Positions 1 through 11,225 of a stretch of 64,000 nucleotides of DNA are shown here, piece by piece. Position 1 is the stretch's first letter. Every line of letters begins with the position of its first letter. A program made the position numbers and the translations under genes. Where the stretch lies: positions 8,502,001 through 8,566,000 of the forward strand of contig NW_027464588.1 in the NCBI RefSeq assembly GCF_043290135.1. The letters are read 5' to 3'. The notes under the pieces are model-generated. The model saw only the letters and a list, made by a program, of their open reading frames with translations, was not told where the DNA came from and ran no database searches. This stretch comes from Rhipicephalus microplus. Lineage: Eukaryota; Arthropoda; Arachnida; Ixodida; Ixodidae.

Positions 1-273
1 GCGCCTGCCCCCAAGGCGGCAGTAGTTGAGTCTACTCCGCCTACTATTGAACAGAGACCAGGGACTCCAGGGTCTTTGGGTCTCAAGGCCTCACCTCGCC
101 AGGCGAGGCCCAAGCTTCAAAACACCAGCTCGCATGAGCGGGCATCCAGTGCCTCCGAGGAGGCAATGGATACGGCGGCACCCCTGGTGCCAAAAGAGCA
201 GCGCGGCTCTCTGGAGCACGCCAAGAAAACCAAAAAGCTCATAACAGGGCCTGATAATAGCCCTGCTACTTGA
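1..273 (+). pseudogene. ORF1 (gag-like) C-terminal tail of I-clade LINE copy 1, partial
   Basis: An open frame runs from base 1 to a TGA at 271-273. It encodes a 90-residue low-complexity tail rich in Pro, Ser, Ala, Lys and Glu, which is usual for the end of an I-type ORF1 nucleic-acid chaperone. The zinc-knuckle part expected upstream lies outside the window. Homology with 27100-27480 of copy 2, for example a shared stretch that includes GCGGGC then TCCAGTGCCT, supports the assignment. The stop overlaps a possible TTG start of the ORF2 frame, but the first ATG of ORF2 is at 339. No break is visible within this stretch. Confidence 0.65.
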
Positions 274-338
274 GCTCGACCTTTCAGCTCAAACAAGTCC
301 CTCCCTTAACGTACACACAGCACTACTTTACTTTCGAT

Positions 339-1703
339 ATGGAAACACAAATTATACATTGGAACGTGAGAGGCCTGCTTAAAAACTTCGACGACATCCA
401 AGAGCTTTTATACAAACACTCACCTCAAGTGCTGTGTGTACAGGAAACACATCTTAAATCCTCCAATGCAAATTTTTTACGTGTTTACGTCATATACCGA
501 AAGAACCGAGATGATGCTGTGGCGTCATTGGGTGGCGTAGCCATTATTATTAACCAAGGAGTAGCGTGTACACAGTTACCTCTCCAGACATCCCTTGACG
601 CGGTGGCTGTTCGAGCGGTACTATTAAACAAACTCGTCACCATCTGCTCTTTGTATGTACCTCCCCACCACCGTCTTGAAAGACGTGAATTTCAGTCTTT
701 AATAGATGAACTGCCTGAACCCTATTTGCTTCTTGGGGACCTAAATGCACATAGTGAACTGTGGGGCGATTCTCGCTCTGATGCACGAGGTCGTCTCACT
801 GAACAATTTCTCTTCTCTTTCGGTGCCTGTTTGTTGAATAGGAAAGAGCCAACATACTATAGCGTTGCCAACGAAACTTACTCGTCTATCGACCTCAGCA
901 TCGTATCACCTTCACTCCTACCCCTACTCAAATGGAAAATCATAAATAATCTATATGGTAGTGACCATTTTCCTGTAGTGTTGAGTTCACAAACAACATA
1001 TGAAGGTCCTCTACACGTTCCCAAATGGCTGATAAACAAAGCAGACTGGGAACAGTTCCATAATACTACACATTTGAGTGTGACAGACATATATAGGTTA
1101 AACATAGATGAAGCTGTGCAGTATTTCACAGCTTTTCTAACTGACGCAGCAGCCAAGTGCATACCGCAAACATCTGGAATGGCCGGCAAACGAAACGTCC
1201 CAAGGTGGAACACAGAGTGTCGTAATGCGCGAAAGGAACAGAACAGGGCATGGAGGTTGCTGCGGAACTCGCCGACAGCGGAAAACCTTGAGAGCTTTAA
1301 GAAAATAAAATCTCAAGGCAAGAGAACGCGTCGGCAGGCCAGAAGAGAAAGTTGGCACAATTTTTTATCAGAGATAAATTCATATACACAAGAGGCCAAA
1401 GTCTGGAACATGGTTCGAAGGGTAGCAGAAAGAAAAGTACACTCACTCCCACTCGTAAACACTCAAGGTGATACCTTGGAAGATCAGGCAAACTCCCTCG
1501 GGGCACATTTTGAACGGGTATCCAGCTCGTCCCACTATAGTGACACTTTCCAAAAATACAGAACAAGAATAGAAAAACAGAAACTCGAACACAAATCCAC
1601 TAGATACGAGGCATATAACCAAGCTTTCAGTCTAGCGGAGCTCCGAACATCTCTAAACTCCTGCAGTACTTCTGCCCCAGGTTCTGCCCGTGTGGTGTAT
1701 TAA
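339..1703 (+). pseudogene. ORF2 part 1: AP-like endonuclease and linker of I-clade LINE copy 1
   Basis: The protein begins METQIIHWNVRGL, the canonical first strand of a LINE apurinic-like endonuclease, which nicks target DNA to prime reverse transcription. Catalytic motifs are visible in order: CVQETH, LLGDLNAHSELWG and GSDHFPVV. After the endonuclease comes a basic linker and the start of the RT region, SAPGSARVVY. The frame then stops at TAA 1701-1703 and resumes directly with MLKNLP. Copy 2 has Glu at this position (AYEMLVQLP), so the TAA is most simply a GAA-to-TAA change. The first ATG in frame is at 339; the frame is open from 270. All endonuclease motifs look intact. Confidence 0.85.
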
Positions 1704-3551
1704 ATGCTAAAAAACCTACCAGCCGAAACACGAAAAACGTTACTTTGTTTGTACAATGCTATCTGGTTTTCTGGCGCTATCCCTACCTCCTGGAAAGAGG
1801 CTATTATTATTCCCATTTTGAAAGAGGGCAAAGACCCTTCTTTACCCTCGAGTAATAGGCCTATAGTACTTACAAGCTGCTTGTGCAAAGTCTTCGAAAA
1901 AATGATAAACTGCCGACTTGTACATTTCCTTGAAACAAATAATTTGCTCGACCCATTTCAGTGCGGGTTTCGAGAAGGTAGATCCACCACAGACCACCTT
2001 GTTCGTATCGAGGCACAGATCAGAGATGCCTTTGTTCATAAACAATATTTTCTCTCTGTGTTCCTCGATATCGAAAAGGCGTATGATACAACATGGCGTT
2101 TCAGAATTCTAAGAGACCTGTCCCACCTTGGTGTGCGCGGAAGAATGTTTCTTATAATTGAAAGTTACCTGTCAAACCGGACATTCCGTGTCCGTCTAGG
2201 CAGTGTGCTCTCCCAATCATTTGTCCAGGAAACAGGCGTGCCACAAGGTGGTGTGCTTAGTTGCACACTTTTTATCATCAAAATGAATTCTTTGCACTTG
2301 TCCATTCCCCGCATGTTGTTCTATTGTACATATGTCGACGACGTTCAGCTTGGCTTCAAGTCATGCAACTTGGCCATGTGTGAGCGGCAGGTTCAGCTGG
2401 GTTTCAATAAGGTCTCCAAATGGGCAGATGAAAACGGATTTCGACTTAACCCACAAAAAAGCACGTGTGCCTTGTTCTCTCGAAAGAGAGGCATGCACTC
2501 GGAACCTCACATTCGACTGAACGGGCAACGTCTGTCCGTCAAAGCCCAGCATAAATTCTTAGGCTTAATCTTGGACAACAAGTTGACTTTCGTACCGCAC
2601 ATCAAGTATTTAAAAACAAAATGTTTAAAAGCCATGAATGTTATAAAAGTGTTGTCACGTACTACGTGGGGTAGTGATAGGCAATGCCTCATGAACCTCT
2701 ATAGAAGCCTTATTCGTACCCGCTTAGATTATGGGGCCGTTGTCTATCAGTCTGCCACTCAAAGTGCCTTGAAGATGCTGGACCCCGTGCACCATTTGGG
2801 GATCCGCCTTTCTACGGGTGCTTTTCGCACCAGCCCCGTAGAAAGCCTTTATGTTGAGTCAAATGAGTGGTCGCTTCATCTGCAGAGAACTTACATGTCC
2901 TTTGTTTATTTCCTTAAGGTGAAAGCAGACAAGAAGTACCCCTCATACTCTACAATTAATGATTTGTCGAGCTCAACTCTGTTTCAAAACAGGCCTTCGA
3001 TGAGGCAGCCCTTCTCAGTTCGCCTGAAGTGTCTAGCTGAAGAAACTGAAGTGTCACTTGAACACAGTTTAATGGGTCCTGTAGCATACCCGCCACCGTG
3101 GCAGTGGCAGACTATAGATTGCGACGTGTCTTTCCTAGAGGTTACAAAACATGCGCCCATTGCCCATATCCGAACATACTTTCTGGAACTTCAACACAAA
3201 TACACACGTCCTGAGTTCTTCACAGATGCCTCCAAGACTAACTCCTCTGTGTCCTACGCTGCTGTTGGCCCTTCCTTTTCGGATGCTGGCCCTCTACATC
3301 CAGGCACAAGTATCTTCACAGCGGAAGCTTACGCGATACTTATGGCAGCTAAACACATCAAACAATCACAAATACAAAAAGCAGTAATTTATACAAACTC
3401 CCTCAGTGTGGTAACGGCTCTGCACAGTCTTAAAAAACAAAAAACCCTGTCCTTGTTTCACTTTACTCCATTTTATGCACCCTCTACACACTCAACAGAC
3501 ATGTTGTTGTGTGCTGGGTGCCAGGGCACCGTGAGATTCAAGGCAACGTGA
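1704..3551 (+). pseudogene. ORF2 part 2: reverse transcriptase and RNase H of I-clade LINE copy 1
   Basis: Reverse transcriptase motifs appear in order: DIEKAYDTTW (motif A), ETGVPQGGVLS (motif B, with Gly where Ser is usual) and TYVDDVQLGF (motif C, active-site YVDD near 2332). RNase H follows: FTDASK supplies the first acidic residue, FTAEAYAIL the second, and the third motif reads IYTNSLS with Asn (codon AAC 3396-3398) where Asp is normal. The frame is lost near two adjacent runs of six A at 3432-3444; the true continuation, with VVVCWVPGH, is in frame 2 from about 3450. The last roughly 35 residues before the TGA at 3549 are therefore frameshift product. Confidence 0.85.
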
Positions 3552-4057
3552 TGGCGGATCAGCTTGCTGCATCCGCCCACGAAAGCACCGCCATTACACC
3601 GATATCAATCCCGGCCCTTGATCTTAAGCCGTCTCTCAAACGAAAACTCAGGGACTACTGGCAGAGCAAGTGAGATACACACACACAAAACAAACTACAC
3701 TTTATCAAGCCACACCTTGGCCATTGGCCACCAGTATCAAAATCACGTCTAACAGAGGTAACACTAACAAGACTCAGGATAGGACACATCTACACGACAC
3801 ACACACATCTTTTGTCCGGTGGTGATTTACCATTGTGTGTTAAATGTGGTGAGGCATTAACAGTTCTTCATGTTTTAATTCAATGTAAACATTTAGACAC
3901 TCTAAGAAGACAACACTTCCCACTATCCTACCGACAACATATACCTTTACACCCTGCAATGTTCGTCGGTAGAGAACCGCTTTTTAGTCACAAATCATTA
4001 TTAGCGTTTTTAAAGGAAATTCATAATTTTCATATCATATACCCGGGCATACCGTAG
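3450..4057 (+). pseudogene. ORF2 part 3: RNase H end and Cys-His knuckle of I-clade LINE copy 1
   Basis: Frame 2 carries the end of RNase H (CWVPGHREIQGNVMADQLA, with the conserved terminal Asp region) and a linker. A TGA at 3671-3673 follows, where LINE homologues typically have Trp. The frame continues to the knuckle LCVKCGEALTVLHVLIQC at about 3834-3890, a Cys-x2-Cys-x8-His-x4-Cys pattern. It ends at TAG 4055-4057. Copy 2 has the matching knuckle CDRCGESLTELHILIQC near 31613. Such knuckles are thought to bind the element RNA or target DNA. Apart from the TGA this segment is clean. Confidence 0.8.
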
Positions 4058-4409
4058 CACGACCTCTCAGGAGAGGTTTTTGCTGCGGTGGCTACACAGG
4101 AAACCACTTGCCTCACGGCCCTTGCACGCAAGGGTACTAACGTGTGAGGTACTTGTGCTAATGTCATACATGTCCACCATAGTTTTTAATTATCACGAAC
4201 TTTTGTCACCTATTCACACCACACACACCTTTCACGGCATGGTCATGATTTTATTGTATGTTTTTACCCGCTTTACTGCGACGAATTTTATGGCCCTTAT
4301 ACAGCCGCTAATCACAACCATTGTCCACATTCCTGTCTCATGAACTGGCGCTCTTTGGCCATCAAATGGCCCTTGCGCCAAAAAAACACCATATATCATC
4401 ATCATCATC
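4058..4409 (+). other. 3' UTR and (ATC)n tail of I-clade LINE copy 1
   Basis: Non-coding 3' region. The last 50 bases before the tail (GGCCATCA, CCCTTGCGCCA, then an A-rich run) are conserved in copy 2 at 32118-32150. The tail is about four ATC units at 4396-4409. It abuts an antisense Ruka SINE directly, with no poly(A). Confidence 0.75.
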
Positions 4410-4500
4410 CATCGAAAATGCAGCCGCCACAGCCGGGATTCAATCCCGCGGCCTGCGAGTGAGCAGCCGAGTACCTTAGCCACTAGATCACCACGGTGGG
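4410..4500 (-). mobile_element. Ruka-like SINE, tRNA-like head only, antisense
   Basis: Read on the - strand from 4500, this is the SINE head: box A around TAGTGGCTAAGG, box B GGATTGAATCCC, then GGCGGCTGCATTTTCGATGG. The SINE body and TCAA tail are absent; the sequence instead runs into the LINE tail. The likely cause is insertion of the LINE into an existing SINE, in which case the missing half would be upstream of the LINE, beyond the left edge. Confidence 0.8.
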
Positions 4501-4823
4501 GTGTTAACTCTTTTCGAGCGCACTGATTTTTGTGATCCGAATTGCTGGAAGTCATTCAAACTTTGTGGCTTCGCGTGCTCACTTTTCTATATTGTCCTTA
4601 TGTTTTCTTCAGTTCCTACACATGTGACCAAAACATGTGCATTCACTGGTAACGAAGGTCTATTGTCCTTAAAATTTTTTCATGACTTTTTCTTTGCAAT
4701 TGTATTATTGCGTATTAACCCACGTTTACATTAGTTATATTGGGAGAATCTATAATATTTGCAAAAACTTCTACCCTATCCTGTAAGAGTACGTGCCGGG
4801 ATTAACAATAATAGTAAATAAGT

Positions 4824-4826
4824 TAA

Positions 4827-4857
<31 letters not shown>

Positions 4858-4859
4858 AT
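4824..4859. repeat. (TAAA)n microsatellite
   Basis: About nine AAAT/TAAA units in a row, possibly the tail of an unrecognised retroelement ending just upstream. Confidence 0.85.
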
Positions 4860-4860
4860 G

Positions 4861-5884
4861 TGTGAACTTTATGGTGGCTCTGTTGTTAAAAGCCGGTACG
4901 CCACTACAGAAAGCACACATGCTACCACACCTACTTCTTTAGGGCCATATAGTTGGCGCATAGCAAATTCAAAAATATTTCATGCACTAAGTGTTTGAAG
5001 TACGCACAAGAAACAAGATGTCCCTATCGCGCTTAACTCCCAAAGGTGAAGCCTTAGGGTCTCCTACTTCTCCAGTGTTACTTTCAACCATTGATGAAGT
5101 ATGCAACATAACTACAGTGTTCTGTCAGCAACTGGTCATTTTGTTTAACACCATCCCGGATCTGCCGCAATACAAATGACGTTAACGTAAATATCTTGTT
5201 TAGAGAACGGCAATCGCTCAGGGCTTTAATATACAGTGTCCGTCAAAAATTCTCAAGTAATTGTATCAAGTCATTTGTGGCAGATTGGCCTTGGAACTTT
5301 GGATCAAGACTCAACCTCCACTGCCAATGCCACACATATGTATTGTGTGCTTACAGTTCTTTCTGCAACCACCAATTCAGACGAGAAATGGTACCTAAGT
5401 ATGCACAAGAAAATTAGTGCAATAATTATGTCACCATAGAAGTGACAACATGCGGTTGAACAAACACAACTTGACTGACCGCTGGTGCTGGTAGTTCTTT
5501 TTTCAAGCAAGACAGTAGCGCTGGCAGCACTACCATTGTTAGGGCTGATACTTTGTTATTGGTGTTACAATTCTCCGACCATTTTCACTTGGCTTTATTC
5601 AGCTATAAAACTGAGATCTAAATGTAAAACGATCACCTAGTATTCCCACATTATTTGTGCCTGTATTTTTAAAAGTTGAACTCCTCGAGGTACGCAAGTA
5701 ATGTAGCCTGAAGACGTGAAACAAATATGTATTGTTTGTATAGGCTTAGCGAAGAGGGAAAAAAAGAAATGTTTTTTAAGAAAAAATTATAGGCCGAGAT
5801 GCCTACGTTTAGATGCACCAAAGGTAACAAACCAGCTAAAGTAGAGTGGTTGATACTTTGTTTCGAATGCGAAAGGAAAGCCTA
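4861..5884. other. No recognisable gene
   Basis: AT-rich sequence with short open frames only (longest about 70 codons), none with a recognisable domain. No repeat family was identified. Confidence 0.5.
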
Positions 5885-6148
5885 GGAAACAATGTCATTG
5901 ATATTGTTTTGTGGGTTTCGAAGTCCCAAAACCAGCATATAATTATTAGAGACACCCTAGGGCAGGGCTCCGGAAATTTCGATAACCTGACGTCCATTAC
6001 GTGTCCCCAAATCTGAGCATATGGGCCTAGAGCATTTTCACATCCACAGATAATTCAGCCGCCGCAGCCGCGATTCAATACCGCGACCTACGGGTGAGCA
6101 GCCGAGCACCTTAGCCCCTAGACCACCACGGCTGGGCTGGAAAACAAT
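5885..6148 (-). mobile_element. Ruka-like SINE, near full length
   Basis: Complete but diverged SINE on the - strand, from head near 6138 (box B motif around 6074-6085) to body near 5915. Flanks look like a target duplication: GGAAACAAT at 5885-5893 and GGAAAACAAT at 6139-6148. The degraded tail and many differences from the other copies suggest an old insertion. Confidence 0.8.
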
Positions 6149-7199
6149 ATTATGCCACTGTAAAACACAAGGAAACTGCACAGTCAAACTATGCTAAATT
6201 TGGGCTCCTGTATAATTGGCTGAAACTCAAAGTTTGCAAAACACTGCGCGCTTCGAAGAATAGGAGTGAAAGAAGAGGCATAGATGTTAGCCAGTCTAGA
6301 AAAACTGGTACTCTACGCTACACTGGGAAAATGCTTGAAGTGGTGAAGTGGCATCATGGTGGTAATAAAAAGTAGAACAAAGTAAGACAGAATTGACCAA
6401 TGCTTTCTGAGCGTTGACAAAAAGTCGTTACACCTACGTAATTGACCCCCCGGAGCCCCCTCAAATATTTCTGTCATTACAAAAAAAATAGTTTTCAACA
6501 AGCTGTGGCTCTTAAATGCTTTCTTCATTAACGGTCACTTCGGAAGGTATGAACACTCTGTTTATTTCCAGCGAACTGCATGCATCGCATTATCCGCATC
6601 CCGCATAATTTGTAAATGTTTTGGGGGTTTTGCTCATATTCCTGTGTCAATTGTCAGTGACTGGCACGGCAGGTGCGTCAGAAAAGGGGGTTCAATAGTT
6701 CACCGAAGAAAATCAGCGTGCCTTATGCACCTTTTGTGGGGATTTTATAGGCTACAGTTTCTACGAGCGCTTACTTTAAATCTAGGCTGTCATGTTAGGC
6801 ATGTCTCCATCTGCAAATTCTAGACCCTCAAGTTTAGGCTCTCGCACACCGGTAGGCTGAAGCCGCGAGAGAGAACATGGAGGTTTACCAGGAAAAAACC
6901 TTTGCTTGGTGGAAGCTAAGCCGAGACTGCCAACAGTTCTTGCGAACACTAGTCCGCTTGGTTAGAGCACGCGTCATGCGGTCTTTAATTCCCCTATATT
7001 TTTGCTGATAGCAGCCAGTGCCCCCAAAACATAAAAAGAAATTCAGTCTCTCCGTCAGTGTTATCAGACAAAAATTTGGTGATATTAAGTTTGATGCAAG
7101 AAATTTATGCCACTTTACAGCCATCTTCTTTCGAGGCAGGAATCTGAGGTTATTCAAAATAACGAAGTATAGCTCGCAAACAGTAAGCTAGTCCGTCAA
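6149..7199. other. No recognisable gene
   Basis: Nothing with convincing coding motifs on either strand. Short open frames lack domains. Confidence 0.5.
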
Positions 7200-7440
7200 G
7201 AAACTTTATTTGGGTCCTATGGGACTACAGAATCGTAGTTGCATGCCACGACCAGGTTGGTACCGGACGACCCTGGAACTCCACCCGTTGGTGGGCCCCT
7301 TGGACAGCCCTTATATGTTGATGAAGATCTCCGTCATTGAGGGCTTGTTCCCGGCTATAATATATCAGGCATTTTGTAACGCCAACCCCATCCGAAGCAT
7401 GTGTAATAACGAGAACTACTCCTGATAGAACTGAGGGCAG
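7200..7440 (-). mobile_element. Candidate LINE 3' end (polyadenylation signal on - strand)
   Basis: On the - strand the segment ends with AAATAAAGTTTCTTGACGGA, a polyadenylation signal followed by an abrupt change of sequence, preceded by about 200 bases of GC-balanced sequence unlike its AT-rich surroundings. I read this as the 3' UTR of a retroelement, possibly R1- or Jockey-like. No coding motif confirms it, and it could equally be the 3' end of a host transcript. Confidence 0.3.
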
Positions 7441-7880
7441 AGTGGATCGATGTCCTGAGAAAAGTGATTAAACCTTCCTCTTGACGCGAAACATCGCGTT
7501 TGTAACGTTCTCGGGGTGGAAGATCGAGGTCTGGTCACCTTTGAGTTTGAAAGCGGGAGTTTTAAGCGCACAAGCTGACAGTGTTTCACTATTTCGTGAA
7601 ATTCGACTAATAGGTCGGAGTTCTGAGTTATCCTTTGAATCCGAATTGTCTAACGTATCGGAACCATCGCGGAATGTCAGACCTCGAGCTTGATCATGAA
7701 CGGGTTCATTCGGGTTGGGTTTGTGAGGATGTACATTAGTTCCCATGTGCACTGGGAACATTGCGATAGTGTGAAAGGCATGAGGCGTTTTTTTCTTGAA
7801 TACAGCGTATCTTTAGAAATCAAACCAGATAGAAAGGCAGGGATATTACAAACGCACAAAAAAAAACATGAAATCATCCT

Positions 7881-8026
7881 TGGAGGCGAAAATGTTGTAG
7901 GCCCGTGTGCTCGTATTTGGGTGCACGTTAAAGAACCCCAAGTGGTGAAAATTTCCGGAGACCTCCACTACGGCGTCTCTCATAATCATATGGTGGTTCT
8001 GGGACGTTAAACTTCACCTATCATCA
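7881..8026 (+). mobile_element. Ruka-like SINE, 5'-truncated
   Basis: Starts inside the SINE at TGGAGGCGAAAATGTTGTAG and keeps the rest of the body, including the conserved block ACGGCGTCTCTCATAATCAT and GGGACGTTAAAC. The tail is a degraded ATCA run. No clear target duplication. Confidence 0.85.
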
Positions 8027-8488
8027 AACGACCAACTGACACTAAAGATATAAAGCGTTCTACGGTACTACAATGCGAAACACTATCAGGCAATTTCTTC
8101 AGCCAAGAGATCACTGTGAGAAAGAAATATTACTTGTACGTGTTAACAAGGCCTAAAGTGGCCTGATGTTTTCCTGTGGTTCGTTCTTTAAAATTGAAGG
8201 AAAGGATGACCTTAATTGCGGAAATTTTGAATTTTGAAATGGTCATGGTTCAGAAAATAAACGAATTTTAACTTTTGAACATAGGTTTGCTTTCACTAAC
8301 GACTCAGACACGCTACATTGTTTAGAATAAATAAAAAGAGCTCTTGAAAGTAGTGGCTAGTTTTTGTAGACGTATAATTTTATGAGTTACATGTTTTTAG
8401 TAAGGGCTCGAGATTATATCAACATACTGTTAACAATCAACATCCTTAGTCTGTGAGTCTACGAGAAGAAATAAACTTCTAAAGCTGG

Positions 8489-8489
<1 letters not shown>

Positions 8490-8521
<32 letters not shown>
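8490..8521. repeat. (AC)n microsatellite
   Basis: Sixteen CA units without interruption. Confidence 0.95.
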
Positions 8522-8523
<2 letters not shown>

Positions 8524-10243
8524 ATGTATATACTGCGTATTGCATACACTAGAAACACGGCAATGAATTGTTTGAAGCCGTAGTGGTTCTATCTATTTCA
8601 ATGGCGGCTCAAGAGTGTAACTGAAATACTGTGAAAAGTTGGACCGCATCTGGTATGAACGTTAACTTCCACGGAACGATTATTGATCAATTTTCGTTAT
8701 TTTCCAATTCGAATAACTCATTGTTAGCGAGATCATTGTCAAGTTTTATGAGAGCTGTATACATGTGACTGTCTACATAGCTCTATTTTAAAACAATGAC
8801 ATCCACACAGAAATATAAAATATCATCGCGGAGCCTTTTGTTCAGATTTTTAAGCACCACGTCCTTTTATTTCAGCACATAAATGATTTAAAAGTAAGTA
8901 ATACAAAACTAGAGCAGGATTTTTGAAAGTGGTCACGTCGAATGCACGACAAAGTTGCAAAAGCATTTACGAAGATATACGTGCTCACTAACGCGACACC
9001 GCGACATTGTAAATTTTACATGAGCAAAAATTAGGATAGTATTTTTATTTCTTGTTTTTTGCAATGTGGGCACAACAGTTTTCTGTGTGTTTCCAGTTGC
9101 CCGTCGTCTCAAAGTTAAAGTTGACAACAACGTGAAAAGCACGAAGCACGAAAAGAGTACGCAACGACAGGAAGTGAGATATATGAAGGTGTATGCACCG
9201 AGTGGCGTCGCCAAAGAGTCATAGCAAAAAGCGACCGCTCACTTGGCGTAGAAAGGTTTTGTACTCTGGGCAACGCCTTTGTCAGTCATTTGAAGGCGTG
9301 CCCAATTTTCCTGAACTATTTTTTCACGGTAACGTTATAGCTTGACATGTTCTGCTTTTTATACAGCATACGGGCGGTAAAAAACAGTGTTCTCTCACTG
9401 ACAGTGCGAAAATTAGTGGCGTACACGGAAAGCACCCCTGTCATCTAATATCCAATTCTAAGCCCTTATTTCGAATTGATTAAATGTGTAACAGTGTCAG
9501 AACCACAGTACCATGCTGGCTTGATGATCGCGAGGTTCGCAAGTTACTATGGGATGGTCCACTGCAGGTCGCTTCGCTCAATAGACCTGAACGTATTGTG
9601 TTCTGCGTATTCCACTGCACTAAGCGTTACTGCGCAATTACAGCATATGAAGAATTGAACCAACCTGTTCTTAGAGATTGAAAAAAAGAAGAAATTATTG
9701 ACCATCTTCCTACGGGAACCTCGATGCAGCAGCAGTGCGCATGGCAATGAACCGGTTAAACGGGTGACGACGCGAGGGCTGGAAGAACGGTTTGGACCGA
9801 AACTCGGTGTAGCGATTACTCGACTAACGTTTGTTTGCCAAGCGGTGACGGGGAAGAAGGGTAGTATTTCGCGTACGTTTTACCGCAGGTGAGCGAGCGG
9901 AAAGAGTGTTTCCACTCGACGTTTGGTTGAGCGTTGCGGGCCATGGAAAGAGTGAGGTGAGAAGTTTGTTGCGAGTGGGTTGGGGAGCCGGCAATGGCGG
10001 GCACTGTGGCGAGCACGATGTGGAGGATGTAGAAAGGAACGTCAGCGTGCATTTGCGAGGGAAGCGTCCTAGGAAATCGTGACGTCAACGGAGAGCTGCG
10101 GCGTGACCTACTTGGCACAGGTCCAAAACCTGTGGCGAGAAAAACGCGTTGCGGCGCATTTGCACGGAAGATCATGCATGCAGCGCTACACACGTGACTG
10201 CTTCGCATCTAAAAGAACAATCGTTCATCTGCTACAGCGGGAG
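8522..10243. other. No recognisable gene
   Basis: AT-rich up to about 9700, then a GC-richer patch (about 9700-10200) with short open frames on both strands. No domain or family recognised. Confidence 0.5.
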
Positions 10244-10473
10244 AATATTGCGCTTGCCCCACCGCGGTGGTCTAGTGGCTACGGTAGTCGGCTGCTGACT
10301 CGCAGGTCACAGGATTGAATCCCGGCTGTGGCAGCTGCATTTTAGAATGAGGCGAAAAAAAAAAACCCAACGTGGTCAAGATGTCCGCCCCCATCCCTCT
10401 GTACGGCGACTCTCATAATCATATGATTGTTTGGTAATGTTTAATCCGACCTATCAATAAAAAATATTGCGCT
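10244..10473 (+). mobile_element. Ruka-like SINE, internally shortened, with target duplication
   Basis: The head is well preserved (GGTGGTCTAGTGGCTACGG as box A region, GGATTGAATCCC as box B). The middle of the body is replaced by an A-run and shortened, and the end reads TCTCATAATCATATGATT. An 11-base direct repeat, AATATTGCGCT, flanks the element at 10244-10254 and 10463-10473, so the shortened form or its parent was inserted by target-primed reverse transcription. Confidence 0.85.
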
Positions 10474-10649
10474 CCAGTTCACGCATCAAAGCTTGTTGGT
10501 CGCGGAAGCTGTGATATCTCTCTACGTAGCAGACTAATGCTTAGAATTGTGGAATAGAGCAAGTTATTTATTAAATGGTTTACAGCCTTGCGGCATTTCT
10601 ATCAGCCCTGTCAGAGCTTTATTTTGTTGAAAAGACAGTGATATTGTTT

Positions 10650-11193
10650 TAGTGGCGATGCTCTTTAAGGCGTGGGTCGTGCGTCTCCTGTATGTAGTAG
10701 CCACCTCTAGTTTTAGTCCTTGGAATGTCGACTGGATGGTGGTACTTGGATATGATGACTGAATATATCATGAAAAGATGCGAGGTGGTAGTACTTGTAG
10801 TGTTCACAAGATGGACGAACAAACAGACAGGTGGACAGACATACATACGGACTGATGGATAGACGAACGGGCATAATACATACATACATACATACATACA
10901 TACATACATACATACATACATACATACATACATACATACATACATACATACATACATACGTACATACATACATGCATACATACATACATACATACATACA
11001 TACATACATACATACATACATACATACATACATACATACATACATACATACATACATACATACATACATACATACATACATACATACATACATACATACA
11101 TACATACATACATACATACATACATACATACATACATACATACATACATACATACATACATACATACATACATACATACATACATACATACAT

Positions 11194-11225
<32 letters not shown>

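Larger units (their letters stand above)
1..4409 (+). mobile_element. I-clade non-LTR retrotransposon, copy 1 (5' end outside window)
   Basis: This is a LINE with the I-group layout: end of ORF1, then ORF2 with AP-type endonuclease, reverse transcriptase, RNase H and a C-terminal Cys-Cys-His-Cys knuckle, followed by a short 3' UTR ending in (ATC)n. The left edge of the window cuts ORF1. A second copy of the family lies at about 25980-32170, and the two share the final roughly 50 bases before the ATC tail, which fixes the 3' end. ORF2 carries only three visible lesions: TAA at 1701-1703, a frameshift near 3432-3444 and TGA at 3671-3673. The copy is therefore fairly young but cannot make its own full protein. 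The clade assignment rests on RNase H plus the terminal knuckle; other RNase H-bearing LINE clades are possible. Confidence 0.88.

Noticed and set aside
878..1566. Minus-strand open frames over the first LINE
   Set aside because: Shadows of the endonuclease and linker on the + strand; they have no motifs of their own.
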